This document shows, piece after piece, positions 8,317-19,000 of a DNA stretch of 34,186 nucleotides. The notes beneath the pieces are model-generated. The model saw nothing but the letters and a program-made list of their open reading frames with translations, did no database searches and was not told the origin of the DNA. The DNA comes from Gammaproteobacteria bacterium (GTDB lineage Bacteria > Pseudomonadota > Gammaproteobacteria > SZUA-152). The translations under genes and the position numbers were made by a program. The stretch is from NCBI GenBank assembly GCA_022627515.1, contig JAKEGK010000199.1, forward strand, positions 1 through 34,186. Reading direction: 5' to 3'. The stretch's first letter is position 1; each line of letters opens with the position of its first letter.

Positions 8317-8544
8317 TTACTGACGGCATGCTTTGTTAGCCGGGTCATACGCGCAACATGTGGCTCTGAATTGCGCATCCGTGCTTAACAATTGATTATA
8401 CCCCACCGGATTTTGCTGTTGTAACCAGTCACACAATTTTTCATTTGTACTTCCCGGCTGGCCGGTGATATAGACAAGCGTGGATGCAAAAAGACCTAAC
8501 ATGCCGAGAATTTGAAAAACGTTTTTCCAATCAGCCAAGCTCAT
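8317..8544 (-). CDS. Small cysteine-rich membrane protein, unrecognised
   Basis: A 75-residue protein starting at ATG 8544 behind a strong GGAGG site (7 bases upstream), which argues that it is translated. Residues about 9-26 form one hydrophobic segment. The rest is a soluble tail with four cysteines (C38, C63, C64, C73) and the end A-Y-D-P-A-N-K-A-C-R-Q. Four cysteines in a short exported tail suggest disulfides in the periplasm, or metal or lipid contact. It lies 70 bases downstream of the TPS exoprotein gene on the same strand, so it is probably the third gene of that operon. I do not recognise a family. An accessory role in secretion or anchoring of the exoprotein is a guess from position alone. 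Confidence 0.7.
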   Translation of the reverse strand: MSLADWKNVFQILGMLGLFASTLVYITGQPGSTNEKLCDWLQQQNPVGYNQLLSTDAQFRATCCAYDPANKACRQ

Positions 8545-8614
8545 ATTATTTCCTCCGTTTGTGTTGTAGACAATATGTTCTGTGTAGATGTTATAATCGA
8601 TAGTAGAAAACAGT

Positions 8615-11260
8615 TTACTGCATGCATTTGTTGTTTGTTTGATCGATCAGCATAGTAATATACATATTATTTTCGTCGTCAATTGGTTGCAATATTGCTG
8701 TATCTGCAATTGTTAAATTGTAATCATAATTGCTGGGTAGTGAGTAGCTGTTTGTTACAATTGGTTGTGACTTAACGTTGTTTGACAAGATGCTTTTATG
8801 TTTAAAGTCGTCAAATTGGCAATTTTTGGAAAATTGGCTGGCCGGATCAATCTTGGAGTCTGGCAATTTTTCCAAAGAATTATTTAAATCAAGTTCGGAG
8901 TCTATATTAATAATTCCATCTACCGAAAGTTCTGAAGAGGCATCAATTATATTATTATCCAGAATCAGCATGTTTGTTGCATATACATCAATGTTACCAC
9001 CAGCGCCTGCGTAAGCTGTTGCCGTAATAGAGTTGCCATTTAACAATAAAAAGCCAGATTTTATATCTATATTTCCGCCATTACCCTCTGCTGATTGTAC
9101 TGACGTTTTAATATTGCTATTTTGCAAGAGCATAGATTCTGTACCAACTAGCTGAATATTTCCACCGTTTGCTGCAAATGATGTCGCGCTCACTGTGCTG
9201 TCAGAAATTCTGCCTTCATTGAATAATATTTCAATATTCCCTCCTTCTTTAAGTTTAGAATTTTCCGAAGACTCAAACCCATCAGCGTTGGCGCGAATTG
9301 CAGCGCCATCTTCCAGCGCAAAATTATTAGCCTCAATGTAGATCGATCCGGCGTTGTAAGTACTTTGAGGCTCATCATAGTATGTTTCTGCATATAGTGA
9401 ACTGCTCATTAATGACTGTGCTTCATGTAAAGCTGTTGTCTCACTATTTCCGGAATTTAATGAATGTTCATAGGCCAGTTGATTTACTCCCGAAATTGTT
9501 ATCTGGTTGGCGCGCACATGGATATTCCCGGAAGTAAAACTTGAAACAGAGGAGTCGCTGTAGATTTTTCCGCCATCTAGCACATAAATGTTTTGAGAAT
9601 TCAGTGAAATGTTAGATTCACCACTGCCAGTTCTAACAATACGCGAGAAATTATATCCGCCAAAAAGTGCATCCGGATTTGGAGAAACGCCGGAGATGAC
9701 AAGCTCCTCGCTTGTTATATTGATAGCTCCAGCATAGCCGTTATCTGAAGAAAATGTCTGTATATAAGATCCGCCTTCGATGCGCAAATATTGGCTTTGA
9801 ATATTGATATCACCTGATTTGTATCCTCCTGAAGTCCAGGTGCTGATAGCAGCGTTTTGATCCAGTGACATGTTGTTAGCGTTGATAGTAATGTTTCCAG
9901 CGTCATTTCCGTTGATTATACTTAGGCCCGCATTTATACCAGTGAAATCTGTAATTGCAATATCAAATGGGTCTTCCAGTCCGGTGATTTGCAAGTTGTT
10001 GGTGGAGATAGTTATGTCGCCTGACTTTCCCTCGCCAAATAGCCAGTCTGCCCCGCTCTTTATTGAAGACGCATTCTGAATGTCTATAGTATCTGTGCTA
10101 TCTATAGTGATATTGCCACTATCGCCCATGGAAAAAGTGCTGGTGCTAACTTGACTGTAATTGTCCAGCATGATGTGTTTGGCATCGACATTAATGTTTC
10201 CTGCATTTCCAAAGCTAAGAAATTCCGCTAGTGATTGAATGGACGATCCATTACTAATGTTTAAATTGTCAGTTTTTAATTGAATCCCTGTTGGCGTACC
10301 GTCCGCAAACTCTTTTAAATCGGCGGAGATTTTTCCGCCGTTATCCACAGTGATTGATTCGCGTGTGTCTATGTCTATATTGGATTCCATTTGCATGGCG
10401 TAAACTTCTGTATCTGCGGATACGTAGGAAGCACCAACCGTCAGTTGTCCACCACGTATAACTACGCGCCCGCCAAATGTGCCGGTAACGCTGACTGTGG
10501 AAGCATTGTTAATGCTAATGCTGCCCAGTTCAGAAAATGTGCCTAAATCTGTTTGTTGCGGATCCAAGTTTACTTCGCCATCAGACTTGACACTGGACAA
10601 ACTGATTTGTCCATCCGGTACACTGACGGTGCTTCCAGTTGTTATCTCAATATCGCCTGCGCTAATCGTGATGCCGGCGCCATCAATTGCATTTAATTGA
10701 CTACCATCGATAGTTATGTCTGACACTGAATCATCAAGAAATCCAAACGCCGACGGTGCGGCTACTGATAGTGTACTATCCCGGTTGATGTCGGCGTAAA
10801 ACCGTTCCTGATTTCCAAAGCTGATGTAATCAGCCGTGGTGGCGTGAAATGAGCCACTGATATTGATTTGGGCATTGGGACCGAACATCATGCCATTGGG
10901 GTTCATCAGGAACAGGTTGGCGCCCTGGATGGAGCTGCTGATGGTGCCGTCAATGCTGGAAGGATTACTGCCGGTTACTCGGCTAAAAATATTTTGCACA
11001 TTGTTTGGGCCTGAAAAGTTGGCTGTTTGACCGGTGTTGACGTTGAATTCACTAAAACTGTGAAATAAATTATTGCCCGCCAGCCGGCCCCGGTCAGCGG
11101 TGATTTCCATGGTCGATCCATTCAATGTGTCAGCTGTTCCTCCAAAACTCGTATCAAAAGTGACGTCGGCGTTGACGCCGGGTGAAACACAATAGAGACT
11201 CGCGCTGCCGATGATGACTGGTAGTATTTGTTTGTAGGGGATTTTGTGAACGTTGTCCAT
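8615..11260 (-). CDS. TPS-type exoprotein with filamentous-haemagglutinin N-terminal domain
   Basis: I choose ATG 11260, with AAGGA 9 bases upstream, giving 881 residues; the frame extends to 11332 but that part overlaps the transporter gene. A signal peptide ends near V-N-A (residue 31). The TPS secretion domain (about 32-150) carries the N-P-N-G motif at 120-123, and N-I-F-S-R-V-T-G. The body is a repetitive beta-helix with many G-G-N-I, I-N-I-x-S and S-G-D-I-x-I units, as in secreted adhesins. One cysteine occurs 68 residues from the end (S-K-N-C-Q-F) and another is third from the end (K-C-M-Q). It is exported by the Sec system and then by the FhaC/ShlB transporter encoded 13 bases upstream. 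At 881 residues it is short for an adhesin of this class. The gene looks more AT-rich than its neighbours, hinting at transfer. Confidence 0.93.
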   Translation of the reverse strand: MDNVHKIPYKQILPVIIGSASLYCVSPGVNADVTFDTSFGGTADTLNGSTMEITADRGRLAGNNLFHSFSEFNVNTGQTANFSGPNNVQNIFSRVTGSNPSSIDGTISSSIQGANLFLMNPNGMMFGPNAQINISGSFHATTADYISFGNQERFYADINRDSTLSVAAPSAFGFLDDSVSDITIDGSQLNAIDGAGITISAGDIEITTGSTVSVPDGQISLSSVKSDGEVNLDPQQTDLGTFSELGSISINNASTVSVTGTFGGRVVIRGGQLTVGASYVSADTEVYAMQMESNIDIDTRESITVDNGGKISADLKEFADGTPTGIQLKTDNLNISNGSSIQSLAEFLSFGNAGNINVDAKHIMLDNYSQVSTSTFSMGDSGNITIDSTDTIDIQNASSIKSGADWLFGEGKSGDITISTNNLQITGLEDPFDIAITDFTGINAGLSIINGNDAGNITINANNMSLDQNAAISTWTSGGYKSGDINIQSQYLRIEGGSYIQTFSSDNGYAGAINITSEELVISGVSPNPDALFGGYNFSRIVRTGSGESNISLNSQNIYVLDGGKIYSDSSVSSFTSGNIHVRANQITISGVNQLAYEHSLNSGNSETTALHEAQSLMSSSLYAETYYDEPQSTYNAGSIYIEANNFALEDGAAIRANADGFESSENSKLKEGGNIEILFNEGRISDSTVSATSFAANGGNIQLVGTESMLLQNSNIKTSVQSAEGNGGNIDIKSGFLLLNGNSITATAYAGAGGNIDVYATNMLILDNNIIDASSELSVDGIINIDSELDLNNSLEKLPDSKIDPASQFSKNCQFDDFKHKSILSNNVKSQPIVTNSYSLPSNYDYNLTIADTAILQPIDDENNMYITMLIDQTNNKCMQ

Positions 11261-11273
11261 AATCAATCCTTCG

Positions 11274-13010
11274 TTAAGGAAAATACGCAACCAGTTTGAG
11301 ATGAATGCCATCATCCTGCAGTGAATCATCATCGGGGTTACTGATATCTTTCAGCGGTTCGGCCCAGTAAAATTCCGCCAGCGCCGTGCGGTTCCATTGC
11401 CAGCGCAAACCAGCGCCGACGCTGTAAATGCTTTCCGGTTCCACCGGACCGCTATGCATCCAAGCCCGGCCGTAATCCGCAAATCCGGCGACCTGCACTA
11501 AATGCTGCGCGTCTTCGGATTGGAAAATGGCTTTACGCAGTTCCATGGATGCGATAAAGCCATTGTCCCGGACCAGTTGATTTTCGCGGTAACCGCGCAC
11601 GCTATTGGCGCCACCGGCGGCAATTTGTTCCATGGACATCAAGTCATCGAAAGCCACCTGCAGATCCGCTCTGAATACGGTTTGCAGCCCCAGGCTGGCG
11701 TATTGTTTTGCCACCTGGCCTTGCAGCAGCCAGGCAAAAAAATCGCTGTCCGGTTCAAGGCCGTCGTGCTGGGTGGAATCCAATGCGTCCAGTCCCACGC
11801 TCATGATATGGCGGAACGAATACACGGTTTGCGGAGAAAATTTCAGCCAATTCTGGATCAAACGTAATGCTGTGATTTTGCTGACGCCATCGACAGCGCC
11901 GGAGCCTGCGTATGAAACGGCTGTGCCATCGATGTACGAAGTGCTTTTTCTTTTATCCAGTTGCAGCGTGACATCAAATGTTTCAGAACTCGCTTTGTAT
12001 ACCGGGTAAGTCAATCCAATCGTGGCGGTGTCGGACTTATTCTCCAGATCCAGGCCAATGGCTTTGATTTCGTCAGTCACAATTATAGAGTCGCTTTTCT
12101 CGTAGGCGGCGTAGAGAATCTTGTCATCCGCGGTCAGCGGCCATTGATAATTGACATAGCCTTTGTTGAGTCCTTCGGTGTAGTTGACAGTGGCGTCGAT
12201 CTTGTCGCCGAAACCGGTGATATTAAAATGTTGAAACCTTAAAGTGCCCTGTTCCTCGCCGATCGACGGTGGCTGGTGGTTGTCGGCCTGCAATAAAATG
12301 GTATAAGGTCTTTCTTCAGTAATTTCTATATTGAGGATGCTCTCGCCGCGTTTCTCGCCCGGCCCAAGATCGGCGTTAATGCGCTTGATGCGCGGGTCCT
12401 GTTGCAACATGAACAGCCGTTCCTGCAATACATACAGGTTCAACGGTTTGTGCGGATCCAGGCGGATACGATCCGAAATATATTGATTCCTCAGGCGGCC
12501 TTTATTGGCGACGCGCACATCCGATAATTCGCCCTCAACGATTTGTATGTCAAGCGCGCCGTCCTGAATATCCTGGTCCGGAATGATGGCGCCTGAATTG
12601 AGATAGCCATTATCAATGTAGTGTTTGGTAATCAGGTTTTTAATCTGCTGAATATCCAGCGTATCAATTTCATTGCCGATATAAGACGCAATCAGCGCCT
12701 GTAATTGTTCGCCGCTGAATACGGTGTTACCGGAAAAATTCAACGCCTCCAGCTTGAACTTTAATACCTGGGATATTTGCTTATCGGAAGGTTCCGGCGG
12801 CTTGACCGGCGGCAGGCTGAGTTGGGGTTGCGTTTTGGGTTTGAAAGGCTGTTGTTCCAGCACGTCCGGCCGTTCGTCGGCGGGACGGCTGAGCGGAAAA
12901 GCAGATTCCTGCGCGAATATATTGCCGGAACAGAGCATAATCATGAATCCCGTGTAGTAGTCGGATTTGCGCAACATTTTCTTGTGAATTATTTTTTGTG
13001 AATTCCACAT
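11274..13010 (-). CDS. FhaC/ShlB-family two-partner secretion outer-membrane transporter
   Basis: This is the TpsB partner that threads the exoprotein across the outer membrane. From ATG 13010 the product has 578 residues, with a basic N-terminus, a hydrophobic stretch and a likely cleavage after I-F-A (residue 33). A proline-rich linker follows, then POTRA domains (about 84-240) starting F-K-L-E-A-L-N-F-S-G-N, then the 16-strand barrel. V-R-G-Y at 471-474 is the conserved loop motif of the Omp85/TpsB superfamily. The chain ends in an aromatic strand (V-A-Y-F-P). The open frame reaches a GTG at 13043, but that start would lie within a tandem repeat; another possible start is the ATG at 12977. 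It is transcribed ahead of the exoprotein as one operon. Specificity for the adjacent exoprotein is expected for the family. Confidence 0.93.
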   Translation of the reverse strand: MWNSQKIIHKKMLRKSDYYTGFMIMLCSGNIFAQESAFPLSRPADERPDVLEQQPFKPKTQPQLSLPPVKPPEPSDKQISQVLKFKLEALNFSGNTVFSGEQLQALIASYIGNEIDTLDIQQIKNLITKHYIDNGYLNSGAIIPDQDIQDGALDIQIVEGELSDVRVANKGRLRNQYISDRIRLDPHKPLNLYVLQERLFMLQQDPRIKRINADLGPGEKRGESILNIEITEERPYTILLQADNHQPPSIGEEQGTLRFQHFNITGFGDKIDATVNYTEGLNKGYVNYQWPLTADDKILYAAYEKSDSIIVTDEIKAIGLDLENKSDTATIGLTYPVYKASSETFDVTLQLDKRKSTSYIDGTAVSYAGSGAVDGVSKITALRLIQNWLKFSPQTVYSFRHIMSVGLDALDSTQHDGLEPDSDFFAWLLQGQVAKQYASLGLQTVFRADLQVAFDDLMSMEQIAAGGANSVRGYRENQLVRDNGFIASMELRKAIFQSEDAQHLVQVAGFADYGRAWMHSGPVEPESIYSVGAGLRWQWNRTALAEFYWAEPLKDISNPDDDSLQDDGIHLKLVAYFP

Positions 13011-13039
13011 AAAGAGTCCGGCGCCGCAATCCATTTCCA

Positions 13040-13073
13040 CCACCTGGTGCTACTATCCACCTGGTGCTACTAT
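13040..13073. repeat. Perfect 17-bp tandem repeat (two copies) upstream of the TPS transporter gene
   Basis: Two identical, directly adjacent 17-bp units (CCACCTGGTGCTACTAT on the plus strand) lie at 13040-13056 and 13057-13073, ending 30 bases before the chosen transporter start. Each contains a near-palindromic CACCTGGTG. Position in the leader or promoter of a secretion operon, next to a BTAD regulator gene, suggests either a regulator binding site or a length-variable switch. Both are inference; the repeat itself is certain. Confidence 0.85.
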
Positions 13074-13346
13074 AAAGGTGGCCGCAAGCGTTGCTATCAA
13101 TGCTGCATGGATAATGCGTTGTAATACGGAGCATGCCGTGGCGCCGTCCCAGCCATGAAAAACTATGATGAAACCAGTAATACTGCTGAAGTCAACACAC
13201 CGGACGGAAGTATAAAACCCTCCCATGCACGCCAACAATGGCGGTATTACCAAACGTTAATAGTTCACACTATTTGTTACTAATATTTGGTGTGGAAATT
13301 AGCGAACGGCATCTACGCTAGGCTTTTTAAGATGAAAGCCAGCCCG
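13074..13346. other. Intergenic region between the BTAD regulator and the TPS operon
   Basis: It should contain the promoter of the TPS operon (minus strand) and the 3' end of the regulator transcript. No strong promoter was found: TTGATA and TTTATA boxes 18 bases apart occur just upstream of the tandem repeat but match poorly. GGCTTT/AAAGCC arms near 13320-13340 could make a weak hairpin after the regulator stop. No credible gene is seen. Confidence 0.4.
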
Positions 13347-14276
13347 CTACGCGGCAGCGCGAAGTACCTGCTGATAAATCGCGCTGGTTGCCGCCGATGG
13401 TTCAAATCCGGTCAATGCCTTGAAAAGGCGCTGGCATTGCTGATAAACCGCGATCGCTTCAATCTTTCTTCCCCGTTGTGCGTAACATTTCATCAAGCGT
13501 TGATAGAAGGCTTCCGACAACGGGTCGATTTCGATGCCTTTACGGTAATAATCAATCGCAAGATGGCACTGCCGGTGTTGTTCAAACGCATCGCATACAT
13601 GTTCCAGGCTGCGGATGAAGCGGCTCTTCTGTTTTTCCCGGAAAGCGATAAACCACGACTGTTCGTCTTCGTTGCCAAGGAAGTGGCCCTGGTAAAGGTT
13701 TAATGCCTGGTTGGCAAGCGTCCTGATTTTTTCAAGATCCACGTTGCTGCAACGCAAGGCGTACTTGATGTCATTGAGGATATCTTCCAACGCCCACACG
13801 TCCACCCAGCAAACCTGCGGATTTAAAGTGAGGTGGCCGTCAGCGAGCAGCATGGATTCCATGGTCAGAAACTTGCGGATGCGGTGCAGGGTGACGGAAA
13901 ATGAAGTATGCGCCACGTCACCGTCGGCATCAGGCCATAAGGCATCACTGATTCGGATTTCTCCCACGGACCGGCCGCCCAGTGCAATAACCAGTTTTAA
14001 CAGTTCGCTGGGTTTGTGCTGGTTTTTTTCATGACTACTAATCAACTGGCCGTGCTTGTGTATAGCGAAATGCCCCAGCGTGGTGATGACGATGGGATAA
14101 CTGTCCGATGCGCCAGCAATGATCTGCCGGTTGTCAGCCGGCGCGGATAAATCCCGGTTTTTCGTTGTTTGTTTTGGTGTGGAAATAGTCTTCGGTGGCG
14201 AAATTTTAATTAAAAAGTCTATGTCCAGCGGCTGTAGTCCGGATGTAGCAGGCTTTTTGTATAGTGAAGTTTCCAT
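13347..14276 (-). CDS. BTAD-domain transcriptional regulator (SARP/OmpR-type winged helix)
   Basis: A 309-residue protein from ATG 14276 with GAGGGG 7 bases upstream. After a low-complexity N-terminus of about 55 residues comes a winged-helix DNA-binding domain (about 58-150) with L-G-H-F-A-I, K-P-S-E-L-L-K-L-V-I-A-L-G-G, and S-x-T-L-H-R-I-R-K-F. The rest (about 160-309) is a bacterial transcriptional activation domain of TPR-like helices, with L-Y-Q-G-H-F-L, D-P-L-S-E-A-F-Y-Q-R-L-M, and the closing Y-Q-Q-V-L motif. Regulators of this class bind direct repeats near promoters and activate nearby genes. The adjacent, same-strand TPS operon with its 17-bp tandem repeat is the natural target (inference). 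The gene's own leader holds a 15-bp palindrome that may serve autoregulation. Confidence 0.87.
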   Translation of the reverse strand: METSLYKKPATSGLQPLDIDFLIKISPPKTISTPKQTTKNRDLSAPADNRQIIAGASDSYPIVITTLGHFAIHKHGQLISSHEKNQHKPSELLKLVIALGGRSVGEIRISDALWPDADGDVAHTSFSVTLHRIRKFLTMESMLLADGHLTLNPQVCWVDVWALEDILNDIKYALRCSNVDLEKIRTLANQALNLYQGHFLGNEDEQSWFIAFREKQKSRFIRSLEHVCDAFEQHRQCHLAIDYYRKGIEIDPLSEAFYQRLMKCYAQRGRKIEAIAVYQQCQRLFKALTGFEPSAATSAIYQQVLRAAA

Positions 14277-14292
14277 AGCTTCCCCTCGGTGA

Positions 14293-14307
14293 TAAATAGG
14301 CTATTTA
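14293..14307. promoter_or_regulatory. 15-bp palindrome upstream of the BTAD regulator (possible operator)
   Basis: TAAATAG-G-CTATTTA is a perfect inverted repeat with one central base, 17 bases before the regulator start codon. A consensus TTGACA box lies further upstream on the same strand near 14396, but no convincing partner -10 box is at the right spacing. The position suits an operator; binding is not shown. Confidence 0.4.
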
Positions 14308-14495
14308 CCGCTTGTGACACGGCGAGCGAGGAGAGGGTTTAGTGCGCTGGTTACCGGAGGATTATGTTTTTATGTTAAAAGTTGGAGTAAGAGAAAAATG
14401 TCAAGGGTGCGCCATGCAGCGTCTTCAAAAAGCAGCGCAATCAATAACCATCCCGGCTGGCGCTGGATGATTGCCCGGATGTAAGAAAGATAAAC

Positions 14496-14516
14496 TCATC
14501 AGCGGATCGCTGGTGA
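14496..14516 (-). terminator. Possible terminator downstream of gltD
   Basis: Reading the minus strand past the gltD stop, TCA/TGA and CAGCG/CGCTG arms form a stem of eight pairs with one mismatch around ATC, followed by GTTTATCTTTCTT. The stem is modest and the T-run interrupted, so efficiency is uncertain. Confidence 0.4.
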
Positions 14517-14538
14517 GAAATGCGGGTTAGACTTCGAG

Positions 14539-15960
<1,422 letters not shown>

Positions 15961-16001
15961 TTAATCGCTATTGATATTGTTATGAGCCGGTTTGCGCCAC
16001 G

Positions 16002-19000
16002 TCAGGCTGCCAGTGTATGCAAATCAGCGAGCAACGCGCTGAGTTCCGCAGCTTTGGGTTTTACCAGCCAGAACTTGGGCGCAATGGTCACGAAATCATT
16101 CAATATCATTTGCCCGCGTTTGCTCGCTGTTTCATTGACAAACTCCCTGATCAGATCGCGCAAGTAATTGCGGTACTCTTCCATGGATTCCGGTGATAAG
16201 CGATGGATGTCTATCAGCTCGTGGTTGTAGCGGTCGACAAAGGTATTGTCTTCATCCAGTACGAATGCGATACCGCCCGTCATGCCTGCGCCGAAGTTCA
16301 CACCACAAGGACCCAGCACGGTGACGGCGCCACCTGTCATATATTCGCAGCCATGGTCGCCTATGCCTTCTACAATCGCGATGGCGCCGGAATTGCGTAC
16401 CGCAAAGCGCTCGCCAGCGAGGCCGGCGGCAAATAATTTTCCGCCAGTAGCGCCGTACAGGCAGGTATTGCCAATAATCGTGGTTTCATGACTGGCAAAG
16501 CCGCTGTTTTCGGGAGGTACTATCACCAGCTTGCCGCCCGCCATGCCTTTGCCGACATAATCGTTCGCGTCGCCCGTCAGTGTCATATGCAAACCGCCGG
16601 CGTTCCACACCCCAAAACTTTGACCCGCTGTGCCACGCAACCGGATATGAATCGGTTTGTCGCACATGCCAAGGTCGCCGTGGCGTGCGGCAATTTCTCC
16701 GGAGAGGCGCGCGCCGATGGAGCGATTAGTATTGTTGACTTGGTAACTGAATTCACCCCCGGTTTTGTTGGTGATGGCCGGCAGCATGTCTTTAACCATT
16801 TGTTCGGCCAGCTCGCCTTTGTCAAACGGTTCGTTCCTTGGGCTTTCGCAGAACTGCGGCTTGCCGGTATCGACACCCGCGTCGGAAAGAATAGGGCTCA
16901 GATCCAGTTTTTGTTGCCTTGAGGTATGTCCGGGCAATGCTTCCAGTAAATCAACCCGGCCGATGATATCCGTCAGTTTGCGCGCGCCGAGCTGCGCGAG
17001 CAGTTCGCGGACATGTTCCGCAACGAACCGGAAATAATTCATAACCCATTCCACTTCGCCCTGGTAATAATCCATGCGCAGCACTTTGTTCTGGGTGGCG
17101 ACTCCCGTAGCGCAATTGTTGAGATGACAGATGCGCAGGTATTTGCAGCCCATGGCGACCATGGGCGCGGTGCCAAACCCAAAACTTTCCGCGCCAAGTA
17201 TCGCGGCCTTGATAACATCAAGACCGGTTTTCAAACCGCCGTCAGTCTGCAGCCGGACCTTGCCGCGCAAATCATTGGCGCGCAGGATCTGGTGGGTTTC
17301 GGTTAAACCCAGTTCCCACGGGCTTCCCGCGTAATGCACCGAGGTTAACGGACTGGCGCCGGTGCCGCCGTCATGTCCGGCGATGGTGATCAGATCCGCA
17401 TAGGCTTTCGCCACGCCGGCCGCGATGGTGCCAACACCGGCTTCCGCAACCAGCTTGACGGATACCAGGCCGTCCGGATTGACCTGTTTCAAATCGAAAA
17501 TCAGCTGCGCCAGATCTTCGATGGAATAAATATCGTGATGCGGCGCGGGAGAAATCAATGAAACACCCGGCTTGCAAAAACGCAGTCGCGCGATTAACTC
17601 GTTAACTTTTTTACCCGGCAGCTGGCCGCCTTCACCCGGTTTTGCGCCTTGCGCAATCTTGATTTGCATGACTTCCGCACTGCGCAGATAAGCAGGGGTC
17701 ACGCCAAACCGGCCTGATGCGACCTGCTTGATCTTGGAGCGCTTGTCGCTATAGTAACGCGCGGGATCTTCGCCGCCTTCACCGGAGTTTGACCGGCCGC
17801 CCAGAAGATTCATGGCTTGAGCCAGTGTCTCGTGAGCTTCAGGCGATAACGCGCCCAAGGACATCGCCGCACTGTCGAACCTGATTACGATGTCTTCTAT
17901 TGATTCCACTTCTTTGATGGCAATGGGCCGGGCGCCGTCCTTGATTTTCAGCAAATCACGGAATGCCAGGGTGTGCCGTTCATCAACAAGCCGGGCGAAC
18001 TCCCGGTATTTTTTATAGTCGCCGGATTTCACAGCGGCTTGCAGCGCGCCCACAACATCCGGATTGTAGGCGTGATCTTCGCCGCCATGCACATATTTCA
18101 GCACACCCCCCTGGATAATCTGCTTGCGGGGATTCCACGCGGTTTTTGCAAGCCGGCGCTGGTCGGCTTCGATATCGTCGAAGTTACTGCCCTGCAAGCG
18201 GTTCGTGGTGCCGTTGAAACACAGGCTGACAACGTCGTTGTGCAATCCCACCGCTTCAAACAACTGCGCCCCCCGGTAACTGCTGATGGTGGAGATCCCC
18301 ATCTTGGAAATAATTTTGTAAAGGCCTTTGTTAATGCCCTTGCGGTAATGGCGCATCAGCTCAACACTGTTGCGTTCCACGATTTCGCCGCTGAGTTGCA
18401 TGCCTATGATGCATTCATACGCGAGATAAGGATAAATGGCCGTAGCGCCATATCCTATCAATACGGCAAAGTGATGCGAGTCGCGCGCCGAGCCGGTTTC
18501 CACCACAATATTGGCGTCGCAACGCAAACCTTCCCTGATCAGGCGATGATGCACGGCGCCGGTGGCAAGCAATGCGTGCGCGGGAATTTTGTCCGGCGCA
18601 ATTTCCCTGTCCGACAGGATAATCACAACCTTGCCGTTTTTCACGGCTGCGACCGCCTGATCGCAGATGCGGGTCAGCGCGGTTTTCAGTTCGTCATTCA
18701 CCGGGTAGTTAAGATCAATAATCGTGTGCGCATAATCGGGATCTTTTGTACCGAGCAGTTGTTTGTATTTGCTGTTAGACAGAATGGGCGAATCGATCAT
18801 CAAACGTTTGGCGTGCGCTTCGCTTTCTTCGAACATGTTTTTTTCCCGGCCGAGACAGGTGGCCAGCGACATGACTATTTGTTCGCGCAATGGATCAATT
18901 GCCGGGTTGGTCACCTGGGCAAATTGCTGGCGGAAATAATCATATAAAGGACGAACGTGGCGCGATAACACCGGCAGTGGCGTGTCGTCACCCATCGAGC

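Noticed and set aside
8063-8329. 88-codon minus-strand ORF
   Set aside because: It overlaps the end of the small cysteine-rich gene and is made largely of the repeat element.
11261-11332. N-terminal extension of the TPS exoprotein
   Set aside because: It overlaps the transporter coding end and would bury the signal peptide; ATG 11260 has a good ribosome site.
17973-18947. 324-codon plus-strand ORF
   Set aside because: Antisense shadow inside gltB, which is intact and unmistakable on the other strand.
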